From Fredinandcohnia aciditolerans (GTDB lineage Bacteria; Bacillota; Bacilli; Bacillales; Bacillaceae_L): 64,000 nt of DNA. Of this stretch, positions 45,851 to 55,430 are shown one piece after another. The DNA lies in contig QGHH01000007.1 in the NCBI GenBank assembly GCA_003640645.1, forward strand, positions 62,001-126,000, read 5' to 3'. A model generated the notes under the pieces. That model saw only the letters and a program-made list of their open reading frames with translations, was not told the DNA's origin and searched no databases. Both the position numbers and the translations under genes were made by a program. How positions within the stretch are numbered: position 1 is the stretch's first letter; each line of letters opens with the position of its first letter.

Positions 45851-45881
45851 AAAAAAAGAGAGAAAAATTTCCTCTTTTTTT
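45851..45881 (-). terminator. terminator directly after dctM
   Basis: The arms AAAAAAAGAG (45851-45860) and its complement (45872-45881) form an A/T-rich stem with a T-run on the minus strand, starting at the dctM stop. Confidence 0.65.
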
Positions 45882-47161
45882 CATAAATCAAACCAAGTAA
45901 GTGGCACTGTAATGATTTGTGGTATAAATATTAATACTAATAGCGCTATCATAGTTACCCCAAACCAAGGCATTGAATCCTTGCTCAACCTTTCTATACT
46001 TAGTCCAGTAATATTGCTTGTCGCGTAAAGACAAACTCCCACTGGAGGAGTAACTAAACCAAACGATAGTGCGACTACCATAAATACCACAAAGTAAACA
46101 GGGTCAATACCTACAGCTAGAATAGCTGGCATTAAGATTGGCACTAGAATAAAGATTGCTGCAGTTGCATCCATAAACATTCCAACAATAAGTAGAAATA
46201 CGAACAACACTAACATAATGATAATAGGACTCTCACTAATTCCGCCAATCACATTTGCTATTCTTGATGGTAGCCCATCATATTCAAAAACCCAACTAGC
46301 AGCTTTTGCAGTTACGGCAATGAATAATATCGTACCACTCATATTTGCTGTTTTAAGCATCAGGCTTGGTAGACGCTTAAATGATAACTTTCGATAAATG
46401 AATACAGATATAATTAATGTATAGAGTACACAGATTGCAGCAGCTTCTGTTGGTGTGAAAATTCCACTTAGAATTCCAGCAAGTAGCACAACCGGGGCCA
46501 ACAAAGCTGGTAATGATGTAATTGTTTCTCTTTTAAAGTAGTTCCAATCAAATTTTTCACGAATTCCATAGTTATGCTTTTTGCTATAGTAATGATTAAA
46601 TATCATAAAGATGATGGAAATGATAATACCAGGGACAAGCCCCCCCATCAATGCAGCACCGATAGAAACACCAGCAGTCGATGCTGCCACGATCATGAGA
46701 ATACTCGGAGGGATAATCGATGCTAGCATTGCTGTTATTAATGTTAATGCCGCAGAGTATGATAATGGGTACCCTTTTTTTACCATAGCGTTAATTTGCA
46801 TCCTTCCAGTACCCGCAATATCAGCTACAGAAGATCCTGCCATCCCAGCAAAAATTAAGCTGGCAATTACATTTACATGACCTAAACCACCAGTCATCCA
46901 ACCAACCAGACTTTGTGCAAATCCGAATAACCTGTCTGCTACTCCGCCTTCTTCCATGATCAACCCAGCTAGAATAAAAAGCGGTACGGATACCAATAGA
47001 AAGCTATTCATAGAACTGAACATTGTTTGAATAACAAGACTTAGCGGTACATCTGTAAATAACAAAACTGATGCTACAACTGATATTCCAAGTGATGTAG
47101 CGATCGGAATTCCTAAGAACATGAGGATGAAAAATAAGACTAATAAGAATATTGACATCAT
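45881..47161 (-). CDS. dctM: TRAP transporter large permease subunit (DctM)
   Basis: This 426-residue subunit has about 12 membrane helices and is the ion-coupled channel of a TRAP transporter. Typical segments are IPIATSLGISVVASVLLF, MAGSSVADIAGTGRMQINAM, ASIIPPSILMIVAAST, and the FGLVTPPVGVCLYATSNITG motif near residue 370. It overlaps dctQ by four bases (ATGA); ATG codons at 47161 and 47158 are both possible. Confidence 0.92.
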   Translation of the reverse strand: MMSIFLLVLFFILMFLGIPIATSLGISVVASVLLFTDVPLSLVIQTMFSSMNSFLLVSVPLFILAGLIMEEGGVADRLFGFAQSLVGWMTGGLGHVNVIASLIFAGMAGSSVADIAGTGRMQINAMVKKGYPLSYSAALTLITAMLASIIPPSILMIVAASTAGVSIGAALMGGLVPGIIISIIFMIFNHYYSKKHNYGIREKFDWNYFKRETITSLPALLAPVVLLAGILSGIFTPTEAAAICVLYTLIISVFIYRKLSFKRLPSLMLKTANMSGTILFIAVTAKAASWVFEYDGLPSRIANVIGGISESPIIIMLVLFVFLLIVGMFMDATAAIFILVPILMPAILAVGIDPVYFVVFMVVALSFGLVTPPVGVCLYATSNITGLSIERLSKDSMPWFGVTMIALLVLIFIPQIITVPLTWFDL

Positions 47162-47664
47162 ACTCCCCCTTTCTCAATAATCTCTTTATCATATATTAAC
47201 GATTGAACCGTATTAAGGATTCCTAGCAAACCAGATACTGGTACACTCAAACCAATAATCCACATTGGAAGTAATAATGCAGCACTCTTTTCATGAATAT
47301 TAATTTGCTGCATGACCAACTGATAACCGTAAAGAATCATAAATATAAAGAATCCAACACTTGCTATTGCGTAAATCCAAACACTTAGCTTCTTTACAAA
47401 TTTCGGAGCATACTGTAATAAAATAGTCACCCTTGCAGATTCAGCTCTGCGAAACCCGATTCCAATACCCAAGAATACGAGCCATATAAACAAGAACCTT
47501 GTCACTTCTTCGGTCCAAGGTGCTGGAATACCCAGCACCCTTCCGAAGACTTGCCAAAGAACAACGAGCGATATGGCTGCAGTCGAAATGCCTGCAAATA
47601 CATCCGTAATTCGATTTAGAATTGTAAAAATGGTATTAGGCTTTTTTTCATTATGATTAACCAT
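47158..47664 (-). CDS. dctQ: TRAP transporter small permease subunit (DctQ)
   Basis: This protein of about 168 residues has four membrane helices and the DctQ landmark VFGRVLGIPAPWTEEVTRFLFIWL (around 45-68, read in two parts) and GFRRAESARV. It partners DctM and docks DctP. The ATG at 47664 has AAAGGTGAT upstream; the frame extends slightly further without a ribosome site. Confidence 0.9.
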   Translation of the reverse strand: MVNHNEKKPNTIFTILNRITDVFAGISTAAISLVVLWQVFGRVLGIPAPWTEEVTRFLFIWLVFLGIGIGFRRAESARVTILLQYAPKFVKKLSVWIYAIASVGFFIFMILYGYQLVMQQINIHEKSAALLLPMWIIGLSVPVSGLLGILNTVQSLIYDKEIIEKGGV

Positions 47665-47711
47665 ATTTATCACCTTTCTATTGTTTGGTAATTAGGTAAT
47701 AGTCAGTTAAC

Positions 47712-48758
47712 CTATTCACTCTTACCAACCATTTCAAGGATATCAGAGAAGAATTGGTCGTCATTCACTAACTCTTTGAATGTTGGATACGCTTTCTTTG
47801 AAAGCTCTACAAATTCCTGCTGTTGCTCACTTGTAAGCTCGTTCACCTTAACTCCTGAATCCTCCATTTGCTTGATCGCAGTTTCCGCTTCTTTTGCATC
47901 GTAATCAGTGAGCCAAGTTTGAATTTCTTTGACTGAATCTGTAATGATTTGTTTATGTTCATCTGTTAAACCATCAAATTTAGCTTGGTTCATACCGACA
48001 AGCCAACCATCTGCCATATGATTTGAAATTGTTAAATACTCTTGTACTTCATAAATTTTTGCTGCCAAAATGACCCCAATCGGGTTCTCTTGTCCATGAA
48101 TAGTTTTAAGTTGAAGCGCATTATAGACCTCGCTAAAATCCATTGGCGTTGTTACTGTACCAGCACCTTTGAAGAACTCAACCCAAAGTGGATTATTTGG
48201 TACACGCAGTTTCACACCCTCTAAATCTTTAGGTTGAGTAATTGGTCTTACAGAGTTTGTTATTTGTCTAAAATCACGTGTCCAATATCCAAGACCTTTG
48301 ATATCTAGTTCAGATGTTGAATCTAATAACTCCGTTCCAAGCTCACTATTCAAGAATTCTATGAATTGATTCTTGTCATCAAATAAGTATGGAATACTAA
48401 TTGCATTAAACCTTGAATCGAAATTTGCATACAGTGAAGTTGAGAGAACTAACATATCTAATCCGCCTGCTCCAAGTTGCTTTACTGCACCAGAAGGATC
48501 ACCACCATATAGAGTGCCATTAGGATGAACAGTTACTTCAATTTCCCCATTACTTTTTTCTCCAATAAGCTTTGCCAATTCTTTTGCAGCCAATGTTACT
48601 GACGCACTATCAGGGTCTGGAGTAGAAATCTTTAGTTTAACTTTTTCTCCCCCACTTTTCCCGCTACTTACGGCGCTACTACTGCCACTGTTACTTCCAC
48701 ATGCAACTAATCCAAATGTTAATACGACCATGACCATCAAAACGATTAATCTCCTCAT
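47712..48758 (-). CDS. dctP: TRAP transporter substrate-binding lipoprotein (DctP family)
   Basis: This 348-residue protein has lipobox LVACG (Cys about 20). It shows the DctP fold signals LKISTPDPDSASVTLAAKELAK, EVTVHPNGTLYGGDPSGAVKQL (split), and the substrate-contact region GLGYWTRDFRQITNSVRPI with LKGVKLRVPNN-like VKLRVPNNPLWVEFF. The conserved Arg expected to bind a carboxylate is present (LRVP), so an acid substrate such as a sugar acid is likely. AGGGGG precedes the ATG. Confidence 0.92.
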   Translation of the reverse strand: MRRLIVLMVMVVLTFGLVACGSNSGSSSAVSSGKSGGEKVKLKISTPDPDSASVTLAAKELAKLIGEKSNGEIEVTVHPNGTLYGGDPSGAVKQLGAGGLDMLVLSTSLYANFDSRFNAISIPYLFDDKNQFIEFLNSELGTELLDSTSELDIKGLGYWTRDFRQITNSVRPITQPKDLEGVKLRVPNNPLWVEFFKGAGTVTTPMDFSEVYNALQLKTIHGQENPIGVILAAKIYEVQEYLTISNHMADGWLVGMNQAKFDGLTDEHKQIITDSVKEIQTWLTDYDAKEAETAIKQMEDSGVKVNELTSEQQQEFVELSKKAYPTFKELVNDDQFFSDILEMVGKSE

Positions 48759-48850
48759 ATTAGCCCCCTTTTTTCACTTGGTGAAGATTTTTTTCAAATA
48801 AATAGCATATTTACATTCTGAATTATGCATCTTGGTGTAATATCCCTTCT

Positions 48851-48864
48851 TGTTAACGCTTTCT
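48851..48864 (-). promoter_or_regulatory. cre-like site upstream of the TRAP operon
   Basis: The minus strand reads AGAAAGCGTTAACA, one mismatch from TGNAARCGNWWNCA, in the gap between rpiR and dctP. CcpA repression of the operon is likely. Confidence 0.55.
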
Positions 48865-48986
48865 TTTTCTTTTTAAAGAGAATCCCTCCTCTTTTATCTC
48901 TTTAGTTGTTAGAAATAGAATAACACATGGTGGTAATTTCCTTCAAGATAAAAATCAAAAAAATCTAACTTTTTAAATAAGTTTCA

Positions 48987-49853
48987 TTATAACTTTTTAT
49001 CTGTAGTAGATTTCCTTGTTTTTTGTAAGTTTTCATAATAAAATTCATACTTTGCATTAGCAACTCCCGCCACAAGAATATCAATAATTGTTAATTGAGC
49101 AATTCTTGAAGCGATTGCATCTGTACGGAACAAAGTTTCGTTGGAGGCAGTTTGTAAAACGATATCTGAAATAGTTGTAATTGGTGATTTTGAGGAATTT
49201 GTAATACATATTAATGTAGCCCCAGCATTTTTAGCAATTTTCATAGACTTCAACACTTCTGTATTAGATCCCGTATGAGAAATTCCAATAACCACATCAT
49301 CACTTGTAAGCATACTTGCCGACATCGCTTGCAGAGTTGAGTCAATATATGCAAAAGATTTTATACCCAACTTTAAAAGTTTATGTTGCGCATCAAGTGC
49401 AACGGTCCCAGATCCACCTGTTCCATAGAATTCCAACATCCTAGCATTTTTAATAACTTCAACTGCTTTTTCTAATTGTTCATCCTCACACACTTCGGAT
49501 GAATCGAATAATGCTTGGATATTCGACTGAAACACTTTCTTTTTTATCAACTTTACATTATCGCCTTTTTCAATTACTTCATGAATTTGTTTAACAGGTT
49601 CAATTACTTCCTTAGCTAGATTGATTTTCATATCTTGGAATCCTTTATATCCTAAACGTTTACATAAACGAACAACGGAAGATTCACTCGTTTCACTACG
49701 CTCTGCAACCTCCGTAATTGAAAGGTGAATAATTTCTTCCTGATTATTTTCAATAAATTCTACTATTTTTTTTTCAGAGTCACGCAGTTTATGCATTGCA
49801 ACATTCAGTCTTGCAAAATATCCTGGATTTGTATTAACTTGTATATCAGTCAT
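48987..49853 (-). CDS. RpiR-family transcription regulator of the TRAP operon
   Basis: This 288-residue regulator has an N-terminal helix-turn-helix (ITEVAERSETSESSVVRLCKRLGYKG, about 46-71, read in two parts) and a SIS domain (MLEFYGTGGSGTVALDAQHKL, then VIGISHTGSNTEVLKSM) that binds a phosphosugar. It is transcribed in the same direction as, and immediately before, the TRAP operon, so it very likely controls it and senses a pathway sugar phosphate. GGGAGG precedes the ATG. Confidence 0.88.
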   Translation of the reverse strand: MTDIQVNTNPGYFARLNVAMHKLRDSEKKIVEFIENNQEEIIHLSITEVAERSETSESSVVRLCKRLGYKGFQDMKINLAKEVIEPVKQIHEVIEKGDNVKLIKKKVFQSNIQALFDSSEVCEDEQLEKAVEVIKNARMLEFYGTGGSGTVALDAQHKLLKLGIKSFAYIDSTLQAMSASMLTSDDVVIGISHTGSNTEVLKSMKIAKNAGATLICITNSSKSPITTISDIVLQTASNETLFRTDAIASRIAQLTIIDILVAGVANAKYEFYYENLQKTRKSTTDKKL

Positions 49854-50005
49854 CTTCTACCTCCCGAAAATTTTAAATTTTTTGTTTTAATAATAGTTAT
49901 TTTACTATATACTATTCAAGTTTAACTAGTAGTTCTAAGAAAATTTAATACAAGGTGAAGAAATGGTGAAAAAAGATATTATGTAAATATAATAGTTAGT
50001 AAAAT

Positions 50006-50041
50006 AAAAGGGGTGAGAAACTTACTCCCATCCCCTTTTTT
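50006..50041 (-). terminator. terminator of the two-component/MMPL operon
   Basis: An interrupted stem, AAAAGGGG with CCCCTTTT plus GAG/CTC inside, lies 105 bases after the 133-residue membrane protein gene, with T-rich sequence on both sides. Confidence 0.55.
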
Positions 50042-50145
50042 GTATTTAATCTACCCATTACCAACATATTTTTCCCAGAAAGTTTAAAACCTTTCTTTGA
50101 TTACGGTAAGGATATTTGTTATGAATTTCAGTGTTTTTGGGTACC

Positions 50146-50547
50146 TCACAACTTATTCTCCTGTTTATCAATAAGAAAAGTGATTGGCACGAATAGTAAA
50201 AAAGCAAGTAAAAGGAAGGTTCCTCCCACGATAAAGAACACCATTACAAAGGTCTCATTAAGATTAAAAGGATTAATATTATACATCCACATACCTACCG
50301 TTAACCCTAGAGCACCTAACATTCCTAGGATACTGTGAATTGGCACAAGTTTTTTGTATTTAATCGCATATACCTTATAAAAAATTCCCCAAGCAAACAC
50401 TGATAGCCAGCCTACCAATAGAATATGAGCATGAATAGGTCTCAACGAATAATCCATATTTCCAGACATATGAGAGCCTAGAAAAGTACCGATTATACCG
50501 AATATCGCAGAAAATCGAATGAGCCGTATACTCCAAGTTTGTTCCAT
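50146..50547 (-). CDS. small four-helix membrane protein with a HAH motif (heme-copper-oxidase-like)
   Basis: This 133-residue protein has four predicted membrane helices. Helix 2 begins RPIHAHILLVGWLSVFAW, and two His separated by one residue next to Arg-Pro recall the heme-copper oxidase subunit I wording, for which reason such small proteins are often labelled cytochrome oxidase-like. It is too short to be an oxidase. GGAGG precedes the ATG. It lies 4 bases after the histidine kinase gene and is probably in that operon. I do not know its function. Confidence 0.65.
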   Translation of the reverse strand: MEQTWSIRLIRFSAIFGIIGTFLGSHMSGNMDYSLRPIHAHILLVGWLSVFAWGIFYKVYAIKYKKLVPIHSILGMLGALGLTVGMWMYNINPFNLNETFVMVFFIVGGTFLLLAFLLFVPITFLIDKQENKL

Positions 50548-50550
50548 TAT

Positions 50551-51948
50551 TTATTCCTCCATTTCCCCGATCATGTTAGGAAGTATAATTGTGAAGGTTG
50601 TTCCCTCATCAACCTTACTGTCTACCTTGATTTCTCCTCCATGTAGGTCAATTATTTGTTTAACAATCGATAAACCAAGTCCTGTGCCGTCCCTTTTTCT
50701 TGAAGAATCTACTCGGTAAAAACGTTCAAAAATTTGTGAGACGGCGTCCTTCGACATACCGATTCCTGTATCTTTCACAACAACCTTAATGAAAAACTCG
50801 CTTCTGGATAGGTTAATCCAGATACTTCCTCCCTGTGTATTATACTTAATTGCATTTGTTAGTAAGTTGTCCCAGACGTTGCTCATAAGTTCTGCATCAA
50901 CTTTTGTCCGAATAAAAGGCAATTTGTACGAGACTTCAATTTCCTTTTCTTGTAGTCGCCACTGATACCTACGGATGGTTTGTTTAATTTGTTCATCCAA
51001 TTGGACCTCTGTTATCTTCATCGGGTATGCTTTTTGATCAAGAGATGTTAATAACAATAGCTGCTTTGTTAGATTTGAAAGCCGCTTTGATTCGTGATCA
51101 ATAATCTGTAAGTATTCTTTAGAATCTCGTTCATTTACGTTTTGTGACAGTAAAAGCTCTGCATATCCCTGAATATTCATAAGTGGGGACTGAAAGTCAT
51201 GTGACACATTATTGATAAAGGATTTCCTCGCTTCATCATTATGCTGTAACTGCCTCTGCATCGTATTAAAGCTTTCTACTAATTGTCCAATCTCATCATT
51301 ACGATCAATCGGTAGTGGATAATTAAAATTCTCCCGTGAAATCTCTTTGGTCGCTTCCGTTAACTTAGTAATCGGCTGGATCAAATGCTTTGCAAACAGG
51401 ATTACCCCACTAATACTAACAATCGTTACCGCTACAAAAAACCACGCTAATATCATATGAATATCTGAAAAGAGTAATTTATTGTTAGGACGGATAAATA
51501 AACCGTATTGTTTCCCATTCATTGTGAATGGAACACCTACCGTATTCTCTACAGTATTCGAGAAGTGTCCCATCATTAGAAACTTATGGGAAAATGCATT
51601 CATACCATGATAAATTTCCTTCTTAGAAAGAACCTTCTTGGCTTCTTGTGGAAGATCTGTCTTTGTAAAAGGCTTACCAAAATAAGCTTCTTTACCGGAT
51701 TCGTTTACCACATATATCTGATACCCCAGGTTTCCAATCGATTCCAAGAATGGCTCGAAGGAGGAGCTATCCGAATGCATACTCTCAAGGGTTAATGTAA
51801 TTCTTTGTGCAATCTCTACATTCTGCTGATCAATCTTCTGTTTTGTAGATGTCATGTAAATAAAATTTGCGATGATCATACCTACAATGACACTTATCAT
51901 TAAAATCAATAGCGTAGCCACAATGAATTTCCGATATAAAGTCTTCAT
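50551..51948 (-). CDS. sensor histidine kinase (HAMP-HisKA-HATPase)
   Basis: This 465-residue membrane kinase has two membrane helices (about 8-30 and 165-188) around a 130-residue extracellular sensor, then a HAMP domain. The phosphorylation site is His250 in NNVSHDFQSPLMNIQGY. The catalytic domain has N box DNLLTNAIKYN, G1 KDTGIGMSKD, F box FERFYRVDSS and G2 GTGLGLSIVKQI. The ATG overlaps the stop of the response regulator by four bases. It should sense an envelope signal and drive expression of the exporter next door. Confidence 0.93.
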   Translation of the reverse strand: MKTLYRKFIVATLLILMISVIVGMIIANFIYMTSTKQKIDQQNVEIAQRITLTLESMHSDSSSFEPFLESIGNLGYQIYVVNESGKEAYFGKPFTKTDLPQEAKKVLSKKEIYHGMNAFSHKFLMMGHFSNTVENTVGVPFTMNGKQYGLFIRPNNKLLFSDIHMILAWFFVAVTIVSISGVILFAKHLIQPITKLTEATKEISRENFNYPLPIDRNDEIGQLVESFNTMQRQLQHNDEARKSFINNVSHDFQSPLMNIQGYAELLLSQNVNERDSKEYLQIIDHESKRLSNLTKQLLLLTSLDQKAYPMKITEVQLDEQIKQTIRRYQWRLQEKEIEVSYKLPFIRTKVDAELMSNVWDNLLTNAIKYNTQGGSIWINLSRSEFFIKVVVKDTGIGMSKDAVSQIFERFYRVDSSRKRDGTGLGLSIVKQIIDLHGGEIKVDSKVDEGTTFTIILPNMIGEMEE

Positions 51949-52616
51949 TTCGTTTCCTCTAGCTTATAGCCAATTCCGCGAACCGTTTGAATTTCCACTG
52001 ATGCATCGTATTTTTTTAAACGCTCCCGGATACGATTTATATGAGTATTTAGAGTTTGTTCTCCACCTTCATAATCAACACCCCATACTTGTTCCACCAG
52101 AATGGATCTAGGCGTAACCTTATTTGCCCGTGATGCTAATAAGCTTAATACTTCAAATTCCTTTAATGGTGGAAGGACTGTCTCATGATTTATATTTAAT
52201 TCGAAATTTTTTCGATCTATCATGAGATTTCCTACTTTTATTACAGTTTCCATGGCACGTTCAACACGCCTTAACACAACGGCAACACGGAATAGAAGTT
52301 CCTTCACCTCAAAAGGCTTAACAATATAGTCTTCAGAACCAGATAAGAAGCCTTGTTCTTTATCATCGATTTGACCTTTAGCCGTAAGCAATATAACAGG
52401 GATATCATAGTCGTTCGCCAAAATCTTGGTTAATTCAAAGCCATCCATTCCAGGCATCATCACATCAACAATCGCCAAATCAACTGTTTTCTCCTCTAAC
52501 AAATCTAATGCTTCTTCGGCATGATTAGCTCGATATACTTGATAGCCTTCTCGGCTCAAATGAATCGATACGAGCTGTTGAATATAGACATCATCATCTA
52601 CAACAAGAATCTTCAT
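51945..52616 (-). CDS. OmpR-family response regulator
   Basis: This 223-residue protein has a receiver domain with acidic VDDD at the start, phosphoacceptor Asp51 in VDVMMPG, Thr in LLTAKG and Lys in VKPF. A winged-helix output domain follows (LPPLKEFEVLSLLASRANKV, then the HINRIRERLKKYD recognition helix). It is encoded directly after the MMPL gene and before the kinase gene on the same strand, so it probably controls the exporter. Confidence 0.95.
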   Translation of the reverse strand: MKILVVDDDVYIQQLVSIHLSREGYQVYRANHAEEALDLLEEKTVDLAIVDVMMPGMDGFELTKILANDYDIPVILLTAKGQIDDKEQGFLSGSEDYIVKPFEVKELLFRVAVVLRRVERAMETVIKVGNLMIDRKNFELNINHETVLPPLKEFEVLSLLASRANKVTPRSILVEQVWGVDYEGGEQTLNTHINRIRERLKKYDASVEIQTVRGIGYKLEETK

Positions 52617-52668
52617 AATGCGAACCTCCTAAAAAGTAAAATACGAAGGAAGCCCTTTGTATTTTATT

Positions 52669-54789
52669 TTACTGTCTATTATGCGATGCTTGCTTGTCTT
52701 TTTCAAATAACAATACCAAAGCTGGTAAAAGCATTCCACGAACTAGGAAAGTATCAATCAAGATTCCAATCGAAACGATGAATCCAAATACGAATAGATC
52801 GGCAATTGGCATCGTTGTTAACGCTGCAAATGTTGCAGCTAGAATGATACCAGCAGATGAGATTACTCCACCCGTATTACGAATCGCAACTTCAAGAGCA
52901 TCTTTAACGCGATGAGTCTTCCTTTCCTCTATAAAACGTGAGGCAAGGATAATGTTATAATCAATACCTAATGCCACAAGGAAGATAAAAGCATATACCG
53001 GAACCCGAGTGCTTAATGCATCATATCCAAACAAGAGATCGACAAGGAATATACCAAGCCCCAAAGCAGATACATAGGAAAGTAAAATGGTTGCCATCAT
53101 ATATATTGGCATTTTCATTGAGCGAGTTAGGGCAAATAAGAGTATCAGTATGAGTAATGTTTCAAGTATCACAATAGTAAAGATATCTCTCGTATTCACA
53201 TCCTGTTCATCTACTAGCTTTGCAGTCACTCCGCTATAGTATGCTTCTCCTGGTATGGAAAGGTCCTTCAATAGATTTGGTGTATCTTCACGTAAATCTT
53301 TAATGATTGTCATAGATTCTGTAGAATATGGATTCGTTGCTAACACAACACTTAATTTTACTGACTTAGAGTCCTCAGATTGTGCAGTCATTCGAACAGT
53401 TGCAATTTCATCATACTCTTGTAGTTTTTCTGTAAAAGTAGTCACTTTTTCTGAGGCTATTGCTTCATCACTTTCAATGAGCAATGTTGTAGGTGCTAGC
53501 TCTCCTTTATCATATCTTGTCTCTACAACTTCATAACCTACTCGAGAAGGTAAATCTTCCGGGAACTTTTTGACAGTATCAAATTCAAAATCAAGATTAA
53601 ATATATTTAGTGCCGTAATAAGAAGGAAAACACCAACAATGCCTCCAGATAAGCCTGGTTTATTCACCACAAACTTAGCAATTGGTCCCCAAATTCCATG
53701 TTTTATTTCTTTTTCTTGGCCATACTTTGGAACTTTTGGCCAAAACGCTTTACGACCGAAAAGTGTAAATAATGCTGGTACCAATGTAATTGACGCTAAC
53801 ATAATAAAAAACATTGCAAGTCCAAAAATAGGAGCAAAGTTCTGATAGTCACGGAAATTGGCAAAGAATAAGATGAGCATAGCTGCTAATACTGTTCCTC
53901 CAGCAAAAAATACCGGTTCCCCAGTTGCACGCATTGCAAGTTTCATAGCTTCATATTTACTTTCTACTTTGTTTAGCTCCTCGCGGTAACGAGAGAATAC
54001 AAATAGTGAATAGTCAATCACTGCAGCAAAAAGTAAAATACTCATAATTGAAGTTGTGGAGTTATTAATTTCTAACCCACCCGCTCCTAGTAATGCAACA
54101 CTTTGATTCACGACCTGATAAACAATTGCTGTTGCTAAAAGAGGAATGAATGCAAGTAATGGCGAACGGTAAATGGCAATAAGTAATATTAAAATAATAC
54201 CTATCGTTGCTAGTAATAACACCACATCCGCTTGCTCAAATAACTTAAGTGTGTCCCCAGCTATCCCAGCTGGACCGGTGATATAAAAGGACATATTATC
54301 AAACTGCTCTGCCAGCTTATTGCCTATCTCAGAAGCCTTGTCATTTATTTCGGCAAATTCACTATTCCCAAGGCCCTGTTCTAATTCCATCGGCACAATC
54401 ATAGTGGTACCATCTTCAGAGATAAAGCCCGATAATGCTTGAGGTGGAAGTGCGCTTATATCAAGGATTGTCTCAATTCCTTTAATATCTTCTGCTTCGA
54501 TTCCGTTTAGTATTTGTGTGACCTCATCGGTACGAATGTCCCCTTTTTCATTATGGAATACAAGGATTCCTGGTGTCCCTTGCTCATTTGGAAATAGCTC
54601 TTCTGTCTTTTTCTCAGCTATGATCGATTGTGCTTCATCAGGAAGCGATTGAAAATTACTTACTTTATAATCACCAAGCCTTGGTCCCGCACTTAATCCG
54701 ACCATTAAGACGAGCCAAGCAATAATCGTAATCCACATCCCACGTTTACTTGAAACCCAATCTGTAATTGGATATAACAGTTTCCTCAA
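52669..54789 (-). CDS. MMPL/RND-family membrane exporter (YdfJ type)
   Basis: This 706-residue exporter has about 12 membrane helices in two related halves, each with a large extracellular loop. Signatures are ISNFQSLPDEAQS-type N-terminal loop (KVSNFQSLPDEAQS), SIMSILLFAAVIDYSLFVFSRYREE and the second-half VPVYAFIFLVALGIDYNIILASRF, each with the proton-relay Asp-Tyr pair. Family members move lipids or hydrophobic compounds with the proton gradient. The start is TTG at 54789 with AGGAGG 9 bases upstream. A TTGATA-N17-TAGTAA sequence (54855-54827) is a weak promoter candidate, just inside the repeat arrays. Confidence 0.9.
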   Translation of the reverse strand: MRKLLYPITDWVSSKRGMWITIIAWLVLMVGLSAGPRLGDYKVSNFQSLPDEAQSIIAEKKTEELFPNEQGTPGILVFHNEKGDIRTDEVTQILNGIEAEDIKGIETILDISALPPQALSGFISEDGTTMIVPMELEQGLGNSEFAEINDKASEIGNKLAEQFDNMSFYITGPAGIAGDTLKLFEQADVVLLLATIGIILILLIAIYRSPLLAFIPLLATAIVYQVVNQSVALLGAGGLEINNSTTSIMSILLFAAVIDYSLFVFSRYREELNKVESKYEAMKLAMRATGEPVFFAGGTVLAAMLILFFANFRDYQNFAPIFGLAMFFIMLASITLVPALFTLFGRKAFWPKVPKYGQEKEIKHGIWGPIAKFVVNKPGLSGGIVGVFLLITALNIFNLDFEFDTVKKFPEDLPSRVGYEVVETRYDKGELAPTTLLIESDEAIASEKVTTFTEKLQEYDEIATVRMTAQSEDSKSVKLSVVLATNPYSTESMTIIKDLREDTPNLLKDLSIPGEAYYSGVTAKLVDEQDVNTRDIFTIVILETLLILILLFALTRSMKMPIYMMATILLSYVSALGLGIFLVDLLFGYDALSTRVPVYAFIFLVALGIDYNIILASRFIEERKTHRVKDALEVAIRNTGGVISSAGIILAATFAALTTMPIADLFVFGFIVSIGILIDTFLVRGMLLPALVLLFEKDKQASHNRQ

Positions 54790-54869
54790 AATGTAAAACC
54801 TCCTTTAATACCTTTCGAATATGATCTTACTAATCGAACATAAATTTAATATCAACTTTTGTTTACATT

Positions 54870-55430
54870 TGTCGAGAAACTGGGTGGTGCCGGCGAGGGG
54901 GAGTGTGTATCTTTGGACAAGATGATGGCAAATCTGGGCATGGGTGTCTGGAGGTTGGTGATCTTCGGACTCGGGGTGGCACTTTCGGTGCGGGCGTGTC
55001 TGAAGTTTAACTGTCTTCGGACAAGCAAAGGTAAAATCAATGCAGCGGTGTCCGAAGTTTAACTATCTTCGGACAAGCGAAGGCTCTATCTGCGCTTTGG
55101 TGTCTGAAGTTTACCCATCTTCGGACTCGGGGTGGCACTTTCCGCGCGGGCGTGTCCGAAGTTTACCTGTCTTCGGACAAGCGAAGGCAATATCTGCGCT
55201 TTGGTGTCTGAAGTTCAACTATCTTCGGACTCGGGGTGGCACTTTCCGTGCGGGCGTGTCTGAAGTTTACCCATCTTCGGACTCAGGGAGGCTCTATCAG
55301 TGCGGGCGTGTCCGAAGTTTACCCATCTTCGGACTCGGGGTGGCACTTTCCGCGCGGGCGTGTCCGAAGTTTACCTATCTTCGGACTCGGGGTGGCACTT
55401 TCCGCGCGGACGTGTCTGAGGTTGAAGTAA
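54870..55430. repeat. 52-bp tandem repeat array III (GC-rich, about ten units)
   Basis: The inverted repeat GTCCGAAG-N8/9-CTTCGGAC or a one-base variant recurs every 52 bases from about 54970 to 55385. Linker types alternate: a GGGGTGGCACTTTCCGCGCG type and an AAGCGAAGGC...TGCGCTTTGG type. The leftmost two units are degenerate. Open frames across it repeat the same peptides in all frames (three units equal 52 codons) and are not genes. Confidence 0.9.
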
